From contig NZ_JABBFO010000005.1 in the NCBI RefSeq assembly GCF_018494035.1, forward strand, positions 124,001 through 188,000: a stretch of 64,000 nucleotides of DNA. Direction: 5' to 3'. The notes below the pieces were generated by a model. The model saw nothing but the letters and a program-made list of their open reading frames with translations. It was not told where the DNA came from and ran no database searches. Every line of letters begins with the position of its first letter. The stretch's first letter is position 1. Source of the DNA: Rosenbergiella australiborealis (GTDB taxonomy: Bacteria; Pseudomonadota; Gammaproteobacteria; Enterobacterales; Enterobacteriaceae). The translations under genes were made by a program, and so were the position numbers. Below, in pieces: positions 17,204-25,632 of this stretch.

Positions 17204-18079
17204 ATGTCAACAGAGAAAAGTCGTTTCCCTCGCCCACCTTTTGACCAGCAACCGCAGCAATTTCCGGGGCTTGCCTCGGCAATGCATCCATTACCGGACC
17301 ACGGTGAAAAAAGCTATCAGGGCCGTGAGCGTCTTGTTGGGAAAAAAGCGTTGATTACCGGCGGGGATTCTGGAATTGGCCGAGCCGTCGCTATTGCCTA
17401 TGCACGTGAAGGAGCCGACGTCGCTATTAATTATTTACCGGCTGAAGAAAGTGATGCACAAGAAGTCATTGCCTTAATCCGTGCCGAAGGGCGTAAAGCC
17501 GTTGCGATTCCTGGTGATATCACCCACGAAGATTTTTGTAAGACACTTGTCGAGCGCGCAGTCAGCGAATTAGGTGGGCTGGATATTCTGGTTAATAACG
17601 CGGGCCATCAACAATTTTGCGAGAGTATCAGTGAACTGACGACTGAATCTTTCGATGCGACCTTCAAAACTAACGTCTATGCACCGTTCTGGATCACCCG
17701 GGCGGCGGTGGCACATTTAGGTGAAGGAGCAGCCATCATCAATACGTCTTCAGTCCAAGCCTTTAAACCCAGCGATATCTTGCTTGACTATGCACAAACC
17801 AAAGCCTGTAACGTGGCCTTTACTAAAGCGTTAGCCAAGCAGCTTGGTCCAAAAGGAATTCGGGTTAATGCCGTTGCACCGGGTCCTTATTGGACACCCT
17901 TGCAAGTCTGTGGGGGTCAGCCACAAGAAAAAGTCGCTCATTTTGGGGAAGAAGCTCCCTTAGGCCGTCCTGGACAACCCGTTGAAATCGCACCGTTATA
18001 CGTCACCTTAGCTGCAGATGAGAACTCTTTTGCTTCTGGCCAAGTATGGTGTTCAGATGGCGGTACAGGTACAGCATAA
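17204..18079 (+). CDS. SDR-family oxidoreductase, YghA-like
   Basis: This is a 291-residue classical short-chain dehydrogenase. TGGDSGIGRAVA is the NADP(H)-binding glycine motif, NNAG follows at about residue 130, and the catalytic Ser is in NTSSVQAF with DYAQTKA as YxxxK. The N-terminal extension (PRPPFDQQPQQFPG...MHPLPDHGEKSYQG) is typical of the YghA/YdaD subgroup, often stress-induced and acting on aldehydes or ketones. The start at 17204 has GGAG 6 bases upstream; the longest frame would start 51 bases earlier without one. A paralogue of the same length lies at 26915-27790. It ends before a strong terminator. Confidence 0.87.
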   Translation: MSTEKSRFPRPPFDQQPQQFPGLASAMHPLPDHGEKSYQGRERLVGKKALITGGDSGIGRAVAIAYAREGADVAINYLPAEESDAQEVIALIRAEGRKAVAIPGDITHEDFCKTLVERAVSELGGLDILVNNAGHQQFCESISELTTESFDATFKTNVYAPFWITRAAVAHLGEGAAIINTSSVQAFKPSDILLDYAQTKACNVAFTKALAKQLGPKGIRVNAVAPGPYWTPLQVCGGQPQEKVAHFGEEAPLGRPGQPVEIAPLYVTLAADENSFASGQVWCSDGGTGTA

Positions 18080-18110
18080 TTTGGCCGTCTATTGATAGGC
18101 TAGCCACTAG

Positions 18111-18150
18111 AAAAAGGGGGCATCGATAATTCAGTCGATGCCCCCTTTTT
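18111..18150 (+). terminator. Strong bidirectional terminator
   Basis: A 16-bp perfect stem, AAAAAGGGGGCATCGA with its complement, around an 8-base loop. It has A- and T-runs on its two sides. It separates the SDR gene from the convergent terC gene and serves both. Confidence 0.95.
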
Positions 18151-18152
18151 CA

Positions 18153-18833
18153 TTACGCCTCTTTGCGTCTTTTTATCCAACCGATGAGCAAAATAAGGAG
18201 CGCACACACGCCCCCGACAAGATGCTCATAGAAGGCAGGATCATGGCCGGTTAAATAAGTGCGTAGCCACGGATCGGTGGGCACCATACTGCCTGCAATC
18301 CAACCAATCAGTGCTCCCCCTAACAGAATAATCACAGGCCAGCGATCCAATAGACTCAGTACCAAACGGCTGCCGGCGACAATAATAGGAATACTGAGCA
18401 ATACGCCTATCGCAACAATCAATAAATGTCCTCGCCCTGCCGCGGCGACCGCTAGAACATTATCCAGCGACATAATGACATCGGCGAGAGTAACGGTCAG
18501 TGCCGTCTTCCAAAGACTTGAGGAGGTTTTACCTACCTCCTCTTCCTCATCTTCGCCTGAGACAAGTTTATAGCCAATCCACAGTAGTAATAATCCGCCG
18601 ACCAACTTTACCCCAGGTAGGGTGAGGAGATAGACGGCAACGACCAATAGAATAATTCGCGCTACAATAGCGCCGACTGTGCCGATAATAATCGCTTTAC
18701 GCCGTAGCGCTTCGGGTAATCCTCGACAGGCCATCGCAATCACCACGGCGTTATCGCCGCCGAGCAGTAAATCAATCAGTAGGATCTGCGCTAAGATCGC
18801 TAACCCATCCCAATGCTGGAAAATTTCACCCAT
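18153..18833 (-). CDS. TerC-family integral membrane protein
   Basis: This 226-residue protein has seven predicted membrane helices and the two conserved acidic motifs of TerC/Alx/YkoY proteins: LLLGGDNAVVIAMACRGLP (about 22-40) and LADVIMSLDNVLAVAAAGRG. These acidic motifs are thought to carry metal ions, and several relatives export Mn(II) or help metalate secreted enzymes. A cytoplasmic acidic stretch (GEDEEEEVGK) lies after the third helix. The start at 18833 has GAGGA 6 bases upstream; the longer frame would add 14 polar residues. The short leader folds into a hairpin (CCCAAC/GTTGGG at 18852-18872, with an outer CAGTA/TACTG stem), but it does not match a riboswitch I know. Confidence 0.88.
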   Translation of the reverse strand: MGEIFQHWDGLAILAQILLIDLLLGGDNAVVIAMACRGLPEALRRKAIIIGTVGAIVARIILLVVAVYLLTLPGVKLVGGLLLLWIGYKLVSGEDEEEEVGKTSSSLWKTALTVTLADVIMSLDNVLAVAAAGRGHLLIVAIGVLLSIPIIVAGSRLVLSLLDRWPVIILLGGALIGWIAGSMVPTDPWLRTYLTGHDPAFYEHLVGGVCALLILLIGWIKRRKEA

Positions 18834-18892
18834 AATATCCTCGAAGCAGTACCCAACATGGCTACAGTTGGGCATAGGCTACTGTTTATCAA

Positions 18893-18997
18893 ACTTTGTT
18901 ACAAAGTAAAGTTTCGTTATTACAGGAATTATTATCGTGCGATTAATTTATCTACAAACTTTGCATTTTGACTATTTGTGCTATAGTTACAAGTAAC
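18893..18997. promoter_or_regulatory. Palindromes in the terC-dalD divergent region
   Basis: ACTTTGTTACAAAGT (18893-18907) is a perfect 6-3-6 palindrome. GTTACAAGTAAC (18986-18997) is a second, shorter one sharing the TTACAA core. They lie between the divergent starts of terC and the D-arabinitol dehydrogenase gene and may bind a regulator that is not encoded nearby. The known ExuR/UxuR consensus is not present. Confidence 0.35.
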
Positions 18998-19038
18998 ATT
19001 CTAACGTAACAATTGTCGATTACGACTGAGGATGCCCT

Positions 19039-20442
19039 TTGCAAACTACAGCACACGTTTCACCTAATCCCCACTCCTACTGGCTTCATCTTGGTGCCGG
19101 TGCCTTTCATCGCGCCCACCAAAGCTGGTATCTCAATCAACTGCATCAGCTTGGCGATACGCGCTGGACGCTGGCTCTTGGCAATATTCGCAACAGTGCG
19201 AGTCAAGCAACCTTGGATCAGTTAGGTAAGCAACAAGGTGTCTACACCTTAGAGGTTATCAGCCCTGACGGTGAGATCGATTACCAAACAATTACCGCGA
19301 TCAAGACCGTTATCCCTTGGGATGCCGAGCTCGAACAACTGATTAGCGTAGGGTGCGATCCGCAAACCAAACTGATCTCTTTTACCGTCACAGAAGGCGG
19401 CTATTTCCTGAAAGATGATGGACATCTTGACCTTAAGCATCCCGTCATCATTCAAGAACTGACCGACCCGAGTAACATTGCCACCATTTATGGGGTACTA
19501 GTCGCGATACTGCGCCGAAGAATGGCCACACAAGCCGGTCCAGTCACGCTGCTTAACTGCGATAACCTGCGTCATAATGGTGACTGCTTACGTACTGGGC
19601 TTAATGATTATATTGCGGCTCTGGATGAGAAAGCCTTAGCCGCATGGTGTGAAAACTCGATCAGTACACCAAATAGTATGGTGGATCGTATTACGCCGAA
19701 AAGCGATGACGCCTTACAAGAGCGGCTTATCGAACAAGGTATCCATAACGACAACGTTCCGGTCGCCTGTGAAGCCTTTTCACAGTGGGTAATCGAAGAT
19801 GATTTTATTGCCGGACGTCCTGAATTAGAGCGTGTCGGAGTCGAATTTGTCGATGATGTGATCCCTTTTGAAGAAGCTAAAATACGGGTACTGAATGCCA
19901 GTCACAGTGGTATTGCGTGGGCAGGCTCACTACTCGGGCATCAATCCATCGATGAAAGTTTGACGCCTCAAGTCCGCGAATGGATCCGTCAGTACGTCGC
20001 ACAAGATGTGGTCGCCGCCCTGCCTCAAGGATCGATTGACCTTAATACGTATTGCACGACGACCCTGCATCGTTTTAGCAACGCGAAGGTGCGTGATACC
20101 AATCAACGCGTTTCTTCTGATAGCATTGCTAAATTGCAGCAATTTATTCTGCCTACACTTAAAACACGCTATCAGCAAGGTGACGTGCCTAAAGCAACCT
20201 TAGTGTTAGTCGCTCTATGGTATCTATTTATGCAGCGCCGAGCCGCAGGAACCTTGCCCTTTGAATACCAAGACCGTGCTTTGGAGAGTGTCCCTTTTGC
20301 GACGATTTTTGCCCAAGAGGATAGCGTAAAGGCGTTTGCGCAATCACCAGCCTTAATGGGAACGCTCGCCGAACATCCGACGTTTACTGAGGATTTACGC
20401 AATGCGGTCAAGGACGTAGAAAAGACCTTAGGAGATTCCTAA
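19039..20442 (+). CDS. dalD: D-arabinitol 4-dehydrogenase (long-chain mannitol dehydrogenase family)
   Basis: A 467-residue polyol dehydrogenase that should oxidise D-arabinitol to D-xylulose with NAD. WLHLGAGAFHRAHQSWYLNQL is the N-terminal nucleotide-binding motif. FTVTEGGYFL, LLNCDNLRHNG and MVDRITP follow, then the catalytic helix EEAKIRVLNASHSGIAWAG with the K-x4-N-x2-H signature of the family. Similarity to Klebsiella DalD is high throughout, and clearly above that to UxaB, UxuB or MtlD. The start codon is TTG, preceded by GAGGA. No xylulokinase or arabinitol permease lies next to it; instead a SemiSWEET-like protein follows after 7 bases. Confidence 0.85.
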   Translation: MQTTAHVSPNPHSYWLHLGAGAFHRAHQSWYLNQLHQLGDTRWTLALGNIRNSASQATLDQLGKQQGVYTLEVISPDGEIDYQTITAIKTVIPWDAELEQLISVGCDPQTKLISFTVTEGGYFLKDDGHLDLKHPVIIQELTDPSNIATIYGVLVAILRRRMATQAGPVTLLNCDNLRHNGDCLRTGLNDYIAALDEKALAAWCENSISTPNSMVDRITPKSDDALQERLIEQGIHNDNVPVACEAFSQWVIEDDFIAGRPELERVGVEFVDDVIPFEEAKIRVLNASHSGIAWAGSLLGHQSIDESLTPQVREWIRQYVAQDVVAALPQGSIDLNTYCTTTLHRFSNAKVRDTNQRVSSDSIAKLQQFILPTLKTRYQQGDVPKATLVLVALWYLFMQRRAAGTLPFEYQDRALESVPFATIFAQEDSVKAFAQSPALMGTLAEHPTFTEDLRNAVKDVEKTLGDS

Positions 20443-20449
20443 CAGCACT

Positions 20450-20923
20450 ATGAAAAATATCCTTATTGTCAGTCTCACCATAGCACTCGCCTTATTATCC
20501 ATTGCTTTCCTTACCCCCTGGCCTGTATGGCTGGGGACGCTCGCAGCATGGGTCACCACCGGTTCTTTCTGCCTTCAGGTGTTACATATCGTCAAAAATA
20601 AAGAGACAAAAGCGCTCTCTTTAGGGATGTGGTCGGCACTGTTCTTTGGCGTCGCCTGCTGGACTGGCTATGGCCATCGTGTTCACGATATTCCGGTGAT
20701 GATGGCTAACGGTATCACCGCACTGCTGGCGATGACAGTCATAGGCATGAAGTTATGGTTAGAACGACCAAGATTAATTAAAAGTCGGCGGCGCATTCGC
20801 AGAATGCATCGTGTTATATTAAAACCACGAATACATAGTCTGCGACCTTTGCAGCGCACATTGAATGCACGTGCTGCAAAAAAAAACAAAAAAAAGCAGA
20901 CAGCAACTGAACTTACTGAGTAA
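20450..20923 (+). CDS. SemiSWEET-like sugar transporter with basic C-terminal tail
   Basis: The 157-residue product has one extra N-terminal hydrophobic helix (4-24). Three helices of a SemiSWEET/PQ-loop bundle follow: WLGTLAAWVTTGSFCLQVLHIVKNK, LSLGMWSALFFGVACWTGYG and DIPVMMANGITALLAMTVIGM. The usual PQ pair is LQ here (SFCLQ). About 48 residues follow, very rich in Arg and Lys (KSRRRIRRMHR...KKNKKK), which is not usual in the family. SemiSWEETs dimerise to move sugars down a gradient. It begins 7 bases after dalD with no good ribosome-binding site of its own, suggesting translational coupling and a shared polyol or sugar role. Confidence 0.72.
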   Translation: MKNILIVSLTIALALLSIAFLTPWPVWLGTLAAWVTTGSFCLQVLHIVKNKETKALSLGMWSALFFGVACWTGYGHRVHDIPVMMANGITALLAMTVIGMKLWLERPRLIKSRRRIRRMHRVILKPRIHSLRPLQRTLNARAAKKNKKKQTATELTE

Positions 20924-20990
20924 TTAGATGCCTTCTTTATAACAGAGTCGGTCTTTTATAATACTCCTACTTTGATAGAGAAGGTAAATA

Positions 20991-21743
20991 ATGCTTATAG
21001 ATAGAAAATCGGGACGTACCGGTAATGAAGACCGACAGCTTGCTGTTGCGTTAGCAGGTTGCGCAGGTATGCTAAACGTACTCGCGCTTGGTGCGTTTGG
21101 CCTTTTCCCATCGAATATGACAGGTAATGCGACACAGCTCTCTAAAGAGCTATTGCAATGGGATAAGCTAGAGATCATCCCCCTAGTTTTACTGCTGAGC
21201 TGCTTTCTCTGTGGAGCATTCACTTCCCGTATTGCTGTCTCTCTCGCTAAAAAAATTAATCTGCGGACTATTTACGCTCATATCTTATTGGTTGAGGGTG
21301 TGCTGCTCATCGCGCCGATTATCGTCGGGTTTTGGTATCCACAAAACTTACAGCAAGGTTACTATCTTTTTGGCTTGAGCTTCCTGCTGGGTGTTCATAA
21401 CGCAACCTCTACTCAACTTTCACAAGGTAAAGTTCGCACCACACATATTACAGGCACCCTTACTGACGCAGGAATTGTCATTGCGAACTTACTGCTTCAC
21501 CCAGTGCTTCGCCATCCACCAGCACAAATGAAACAATTTCGCTATTTGCTCAGCGTCTATTTTACCTCGTTCACCTCGTTCTTAATTGGGGGTCTGATTG
21601 GTATTCTCGGCTACGATCTGTGGGGAATTAATGCTTTCATCTTGGCGGGCTCCATCTTGTTAGCGGTATCATTGCTCACATTGATTCGGGTGATGTTTCG
21701 TAAACGAGGTAAAGCGTTACAAGGCTGTACGGCCGAAAGATAG
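20991..21743 (+). CDS. DUF1275 (YoaK-like) membrane protein
   Basis: A 250-residue inner-membrane protein with six hydrophobic segments. LAGCAGMLNVLALGAFGLFPSNMTGNATQLS and GLSFLLGVHNATSTQLSQGKVRTTHITGTLTDAG are the two internally similar conserved blocks of DUF1275/YoaK proteins, in which TGN and TGTL lie at matching places of the repeat. The function of the family is not established; transport is assumed. It begins 67 bases after the SemiSWEET-like gene in the same direction, with GAGAAGG near its start, so it may or may not belong to the same transcript. Confidence 0.82.
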   Translation: MLIDRKSGRTGNEDRQLAVALAGCAGMLNVLALGAFGLFPSNMTGNATQLSKELLQWDKLEIIPLVLLLSCFLCGAFTSRIAVSLAKKINLRTIYAHILLVEGVLLIAPIIVGFWYPQNLQQGYYLFGLSFLLGVHNATSTQLSQGKVRTTHITGTLTDAGIVIANLLLHPVLRHPPAQMKQFRYLLSVYFTSFTSFLIGGLIGILGYDLWGINAFILAGSILLAVSLLTLIRVMFRKRGKALQGCTAER

Positions 21744-21824
21744 CGCGAAATATTGCTTTCTCTGCTGCCTGCTATATATTAACACCTATTCATATGTTTA
21801 TTTGTTATCTATAGCGAGGCAGCA

Positions 21825-22829
21825 ATGTCATCTCATTCTCACCATCATGATCACGACCACAGCCACGATCATCATGATCACGACCACTCACATGTGCCCA
21901 AAGTCAGCCAAGCTAATCAGAAAAAAGTTCTGATTTCGTTTGTACTGATCTTTACCTTTATGATCGTTGAATTTGCAGGCGGTATTTATGCAGGTTCCCT
22001 CGCCTTAATGGCGGATGCAGGGCATATGCTGACCGATGCTTTCGCACTCGCTCTCGCGTGGGCTGCCTTTTATTTTGGCCAGCGCCAACCCAATAACCGA
22101 TTAACATTCGGTTATATCCGCTTTGAAGTGCTCGCCAGCTTATTCAATGCCATGACTCTTTTTCTTATCGCTATTTTTATTGTCTATGAAGCTTGGCAAC
22201 GGTTAGCCGCTCCCCCTACGGTAATGCCCGGTCCCATGTTTATCGTTGCGATTGCCGGATTACTGGTCAATATTCTTGTCTTATGGATTATGACCCGAGG
22301 TGAAACGGAAAACGTCAATATTAAGGGCGTCATCCTGCATGTTATGGGGGATTTACTCGGCTCAGTTGCAGCGATTGTGGCGGCTATCGTGATTGCCTTG
22401 ACGGGTTGGGCACCGATTGACCCTCTATTATCCGTGGTAGTGGCATTGCTTATTCTAAAAGGGGCTTGGACGTTAATTCGTAAAACGTCGCATATTTTAT
22501 TGGAAGGTGCCCCTGATAACGCCGCACCTAGCCTGATCCGGACTTATCTACACGAACATATTTCCGGCTTGAGCGAGGTATCACATATTCATGTATGGCA
22601 GATTAGTACTGGCTTTACCCTTGCCACCTTACATATCCGCGCGGATGATGACACGCAAGCCAAATCGATTGTTCGTGCAGTCTCACAGGCATTGAAAGAG
22701 AAGTTCTCGATTGCACACAGCACTATTGCTATCGACTGGGCGGACGACGATACCTCAACACCCTGTTTACTCAACGACGTCACTGAGCAAGAGAGCAATA
22801 GTGACGCCACACATACTCATTCACATTAG
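21825..22829 (+). CDS. Cation diffusion facilitator (Zn/Co/Cd exporter)
   Basis: The 334-residue product is a proton-coupled efflux carrier of the CDF family. A histidine-rich N-terminus (SSHSHHHDHDHSHDHHDHDHSH) would bind metal. Six helices follow. Helix 2 has LMADAGHMLTD (H-x3-D) and helix 5 has VMGDLLGSVAA (H-x3-D within LHVMGD), the HDHD Zn site of ZitB/YiiP-like proteins. The C-terminal cytoplasmic domain (SEVSHIHVWQISTGFTLATLHIRADD) is the ferredoxin-like metal-sensing fold. The C-terminus ends in HTHSH. The last 4 bases overlap the convergent SmtB-like gene. Metal specificity is inferred; zinc is likely. Confidence 0.88.
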   Translation: MSSHSHHHDHDHSHDHHDHDHSHVPKVSQANQKKVLISFVLIFTFMIVEFAGGIYAGSLALMADAGHMLTDAFALALAWAAFYFGQRQPNNRLTFGYIRFEVLASLFNAMTLFLIAIFIVYEAWQRLAAPPTVMPGPMFIVAIAGLLVNILVLWIMTRGETENVNIKGVILHVMGDLLGSVAAIVAAIVIALTGWAPIDPLLSVVVALLILKGAWTLIRKTSHILLEGAPDNAAPSLIRTYLHEHISGLSEVSHIHVWQISTGFTLATLHIRADDDTQAKSIVRAVSQALKEKFSIAHSTIAIDWADDDTSTPCLLNDVTEQESNSDATHTHSH

Positions 22830-23179
22830 TCGTGAATCGATTCTTCCGTCAGGTGTATCGCCATATCCAATAACACGTGCCTGACATGATTGTCTGCCAC
22901 ACGATAGTAAACATGGCGAGCATGCCGCTCGCCAATCACTAAACGGGCTGCTTTCAGTAGCCGTAAATGGTGACTGACCAACGATTGCGAAAGCTGTAAA
23001 CTTTCAGCAATATCGTTCACCGCAGCAGGCTGGGTTAAACATTGCAAAAGAATACGCAGCCGTGATGGATCACCCAATAATTTAAAGGTATCCGCAAGTC
23101 GGGCAATATCTTGGCTGCTTAATAGGGGAAGGGGTGAAGTATCTACCGCTTGCGGCTCAATACATGGGTCAGTGGGCAT
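22826..23179 (-). CDS. ArsR/SmtB-family zinc-type metal sensor
   Basis: A 117-residue winged-helix repressor. The DNA-binding helices are VNDIAESLQLSQSLVSHHLRLLKAARLV and the wing is GERHARHVYYRV. The last helix carries D96-x-H98-x10-H109-x2-E112, which is the alpha5 metal site of SmtB/CzrA/ZiaR. Zinc or cobalt would bind there and release the repressor from DNA. The N-terminal tail has a single Cys6. It is convergent with the CDF exporter and divergent from copA, an arrangement in which it could regulate either neighbour. Metal type is inferred from the site. Confidence 0.87.
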   Translation of the reverse strand: MPTDPCIEPQAVDTSPLPLLSSQDIARLADTFKLLGDPSRLRILLQCLTQPAAVNDIAESLQLSQSLVSHHLRLLKAARLVIGERHARHVYYRVADNHVRHVLLDMAIHLTEESIHD

Positions 23180-23257
23180 ATTCTATTCCCTAATAAAAAC
23201 TCGCTTATTGCGTCTTATTACAGCCTAGATAAGAAAGTGCGTCCAGCTTTTCCTTAC

Positions 23258-23288
23258 TTGACCTTTCCCTTGCAGGAAGCTGTAGGCT
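23258..23288 (+). promoter_or_regulatory. CueR-type copper promoter of copA
   Basis: A TTGACC -35 box and a TAGGCT -10 box are separated by 19 bases, the long spacer of MerR-family promoters. The spacer holds the dyad ACCTTTCCCTTGCAGGAAGCT, very close to the CueR operator of E. coli copA (CCTTCCCCTTGCTGGAAGG). Transcription would be switched on by Cu(I)-CueR. No cueR gene is in the window. Confidence 0.85.
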
Positions 23289-23316
23289 GGGTTTACTTGA
23301 ACAGGAGGAGTTCACT

Positions 23317-25590
23317 ATGTCTCGTCAATCATCCCCATCCCGGCTTGAATCATCAGCCACGCAACTGGCGATAGAGGGAATGTCTTGTGCAAGCTGTGTG
23401 GGACGCGTTGAGCGTGTATTAACCGCACAGCCAGGTGTCGAACAAGCGAGTGTTAATCTTGCCACGGAGCGAGCAACGGTTATCGGCGATGTGAATGCCG
23501 ATGCGTTGGCACACGCCGTTACAGCGGCTGGATATCCGACCAAAGTCTTTGTGGCAGCAGCGCAAACCCGCCAGCAACAGCAGCAGAAAAAACAGCAACA
23601 TTACCAGTCGCTCAAGCGTAATGTGATACTGGCCATCCTGCTCACTCTACCACTATTCCTGTTAGAAATGACGATGCACAGTAGTGCTGCATTTCAACTG
23701 TGGATCAATCAGCACGTCTCAACCTCCCATCGCTGGTATATCGAAGCTCTACTTTCAACACTGGTGTTAGCTGGCCCTGGGCGGCAATTTTACCGTCTTG
23801 GTCTTCCCGCCTTATGGCATCGCGCCCCGGATATGAACTCATTAGTGGCAATCGGCACCCTCGCCGCTTGGGGGTATTCGCTGGTTGCGACGTTCGCGGC
23901 CCACTGGTTACCCGCGCAAAGCGTGCATGTGTATTATGAAGCCGCAGCAATGGTCGTCTCGTTAGTGTTGCTGGGACGATTACTGGAAGCGCGCGCAAAG
24001 GGAAAAACGTCTCAAGCTATACAACGGTTATTGCAACTGCAACCGAATATTGCACATCGCTGGCATGACGAGCAAAGTGAAGATGTTGCTACAGAGACAT
24101 TGCAGCTCGGTGATGTGGTAGAGGTGAGACCCGGAGAAAAAATCCCCATTGACGGTGAAGTGCTGGTTGGAAACAGCCATGTCGAAGAGTCGATGATCAG
24201 TGGCGAGCCACTGGCAGTCAGTAAGCAACCGGGCGATACACTTACCGGTGGTACCGTTAATCAACAAGGTTATTTACGCTTTACTGTCACCGCAACGGGT
24301 GAAAATACGGTGCTGGCACAGATTGTGAGTGCGGTCGAACAAGCCCAAGCTGCGAAATTACCTATTCAAGGATTGGTCGATAAAATTACCTTATGGTTCG
24401 TACCTGCAGTATTAATCGCCGCACTGCTCACCTTTATCGGTTGGTTGTGTTTTGATCCACAGAGTACGATCAGTTTAGCCATCGTCAACGCCGTAGCAGT
24501 CCTGATTATTGCTTGCCCTTGTGCTATGGGACTGGCCACACCAACGTCGATCATGGTGGCCACCGGTCGTGCGGCAGAGCAGGGAATACTGTTTCGACAA
24601 GGCCAAGCTCTGCAACAATTGCGCGAAACAACATTAATCGCGTTCGATAAAACGGGGACGTTAACCGAAGGGCGCCCAGCGATGACAGATTTACAGCCTG
24701 CACAGGGGTTCACCGCAGAGCAGGTTCTGGCTTACCTCGCCGCCGTGGAGCGTTTTTCTGAGCATCCACTTGCCCGTGCAATCGTTACTGCAGCAGATCG
24801 ACAACACGTTGAAAAGCTCCCTGCGAACGATTTTAGCGCGATCGCTGGAATGGGCGTTAGCGCCACCGTGAATCTGCATCAGGTGAATATTGGCGCTCAG
24901 CGTTATATGCATAGCCTAAATATCGATTATTCGACTCTTGATGAACTTGCGGTGCAGTATGCTAAACAAGGTAAAAGTCCATTTTATCTCGCTATCGACA
25001 ACCAGTTAGCCGGTATCGTTGCTGTCGCCGATCCGATTAAAGAGTCGAGTCGTTCGGTGATCAAGCAATTGCACAAACAGGGTATCACCGTTGCCCTCGT
25101 TACGGGTGACCATCAGCTTACCGCTCAGGCCGTTGCACAGCAGTTAGCGATTACGCAAGTGATTGCTGACGTTAAGCCACAAGGTAAGGTTGATGCGATT
25201 AAAGCATGGCAGCAACAGCAGTATACGGTCAGCTTTGTGGGGGATGGTATTAATGATGCACCGGCTTTAGCGTCTGCTCATGTGGGTATCGCCCTAGGCA
25301 GCGGCACGGATATTGCGATGGAGTCTGCCGATGTAGTGTTAATGTCAGATAGACTCGATAATGTGTTAAACGCTTTGCACTTATCACGGATGACCATGCG
25401 TAATATTCATCAGAATCTTTTTTGGGCATTTATTTATAATCTGATCTTAATTCCCGTCGCTGCAGGAATACTTTATCCCCCCTTTGGTATTCTACTTTCA
25501 CCGATCCTTGCCGCGGGCGCGATGGCGTTATCGAGTGTGTTTGTATTGGCTAATGCGTTGCGATTAACACGTGTCAGATTGGGGAATTAG
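23317..25590 (+). CDS. copA: Cu(I)-exporting P1B-type ATPase CopA
   Basis: A 757-residue copper pump of the inner membrane. One N-terminal metal-binding domain has GMSCASC (Cys24, Cys27); E. coli CopA has two. Eight helices follow, with the CPC motif (Cys400-Pro-Cys402), the phosphorylation site DKTGT (Asp444), SEHPLARAI in the ATP-binding domain, and [10 protein letters not shown] at the hinge. YN in helix 7 and MALSS in helix 8 complete the Cu(I) signature. TGES-type actuator sequence is present as SGEP. A CueR-type promoter lies just upstream and GGAGGAG precedes the ATG. The linker QQQQKKQQ after the metal domain is low-complexity. Confidence 0.95.
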   Translation: MSRQSSPSRLESSATQLAIEGMSCASCVGRVERVLTAQPGVEQASVNLATERATVIGDVNADALAHAVTAAGYPTKVFVAAAQTRQQQQQKKQQHYQSLKRNVILAILLTLPLFLLEMTMHSSAAFQLWINQHVSTSHRWYIEALLSTLVLAGPGRQFYRLGLPALWHRAPDMNSLVAIGTLAAWGYSLVATFAAHWLPAQSVHVYYEAAAMVVSLVLLGRLLEARAKGKTSQAIQRLLQLQPNIAHRWHDEQSEDVATETLQLGDVVEVRPGEKIPIDGEVLVGNSHVEESMISGEPLAVSKQPGDTLTGGTVNQQGYLRFTVTATGENTVLAQIVSAVEQAQAAKLPIQGLVDKITLWFVPAVLIAALLTFIGWLCFDPQSTISLAIVNAVAVLIIACPCAMGLATPTSIMVATGRAAEQGILFRQGQALQQLRETTLIAFDKTGTLTEGRPAMTDLQPAQGFTAEQVLAYLAAVERFSEHPLARAIVTAADRQHVEKLPANDFSAIAGMGVSATVNLHQVNIGAQRYMHSLNIDYSTLDELAVQYAKQGKSPFYLAIDNQLAGIVAVADPIKESSRSVIKQLHKQGITVALVTGDHQLTAQAVAQQLAITQVIADVKPQGKVDAIKAWQQQQYTVSFVGDGINDAPALASAHVGIALGSGTDIAMESADVVLMSDRLDNVLNALHLSRMTMRNIHQNLFWAFIYNLILIPVAAGILYPPFGILLSPILAAGAMALSSVFVLANALRLTRVRLGN

Positions 25591-25624
25591 AAAAAAGCCC
25601 TGAACCGATCACTCAGTACAGGGC
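25591..25624 (-). terminator. Intrinsic terminator of the epimerase operon
   Basis: On the minus strand GCCCTG/CAGGGC (with a loop of 16 bases that can pair further, TGA/TCA) is followed by six T. It lies 8 bases after the AGE-family gene, between it and the convergent copA. Confidence 0.8.
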
Positions 25625-25632
25625 ATTAAGAC

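Noticed and set aside
18834-18890. Mn(II) (yybP-ykoY) riboswitch upstream of terC
   Set aside because: The leader folds, but is only about 50 bases long and lacks the conserved loops of that class.
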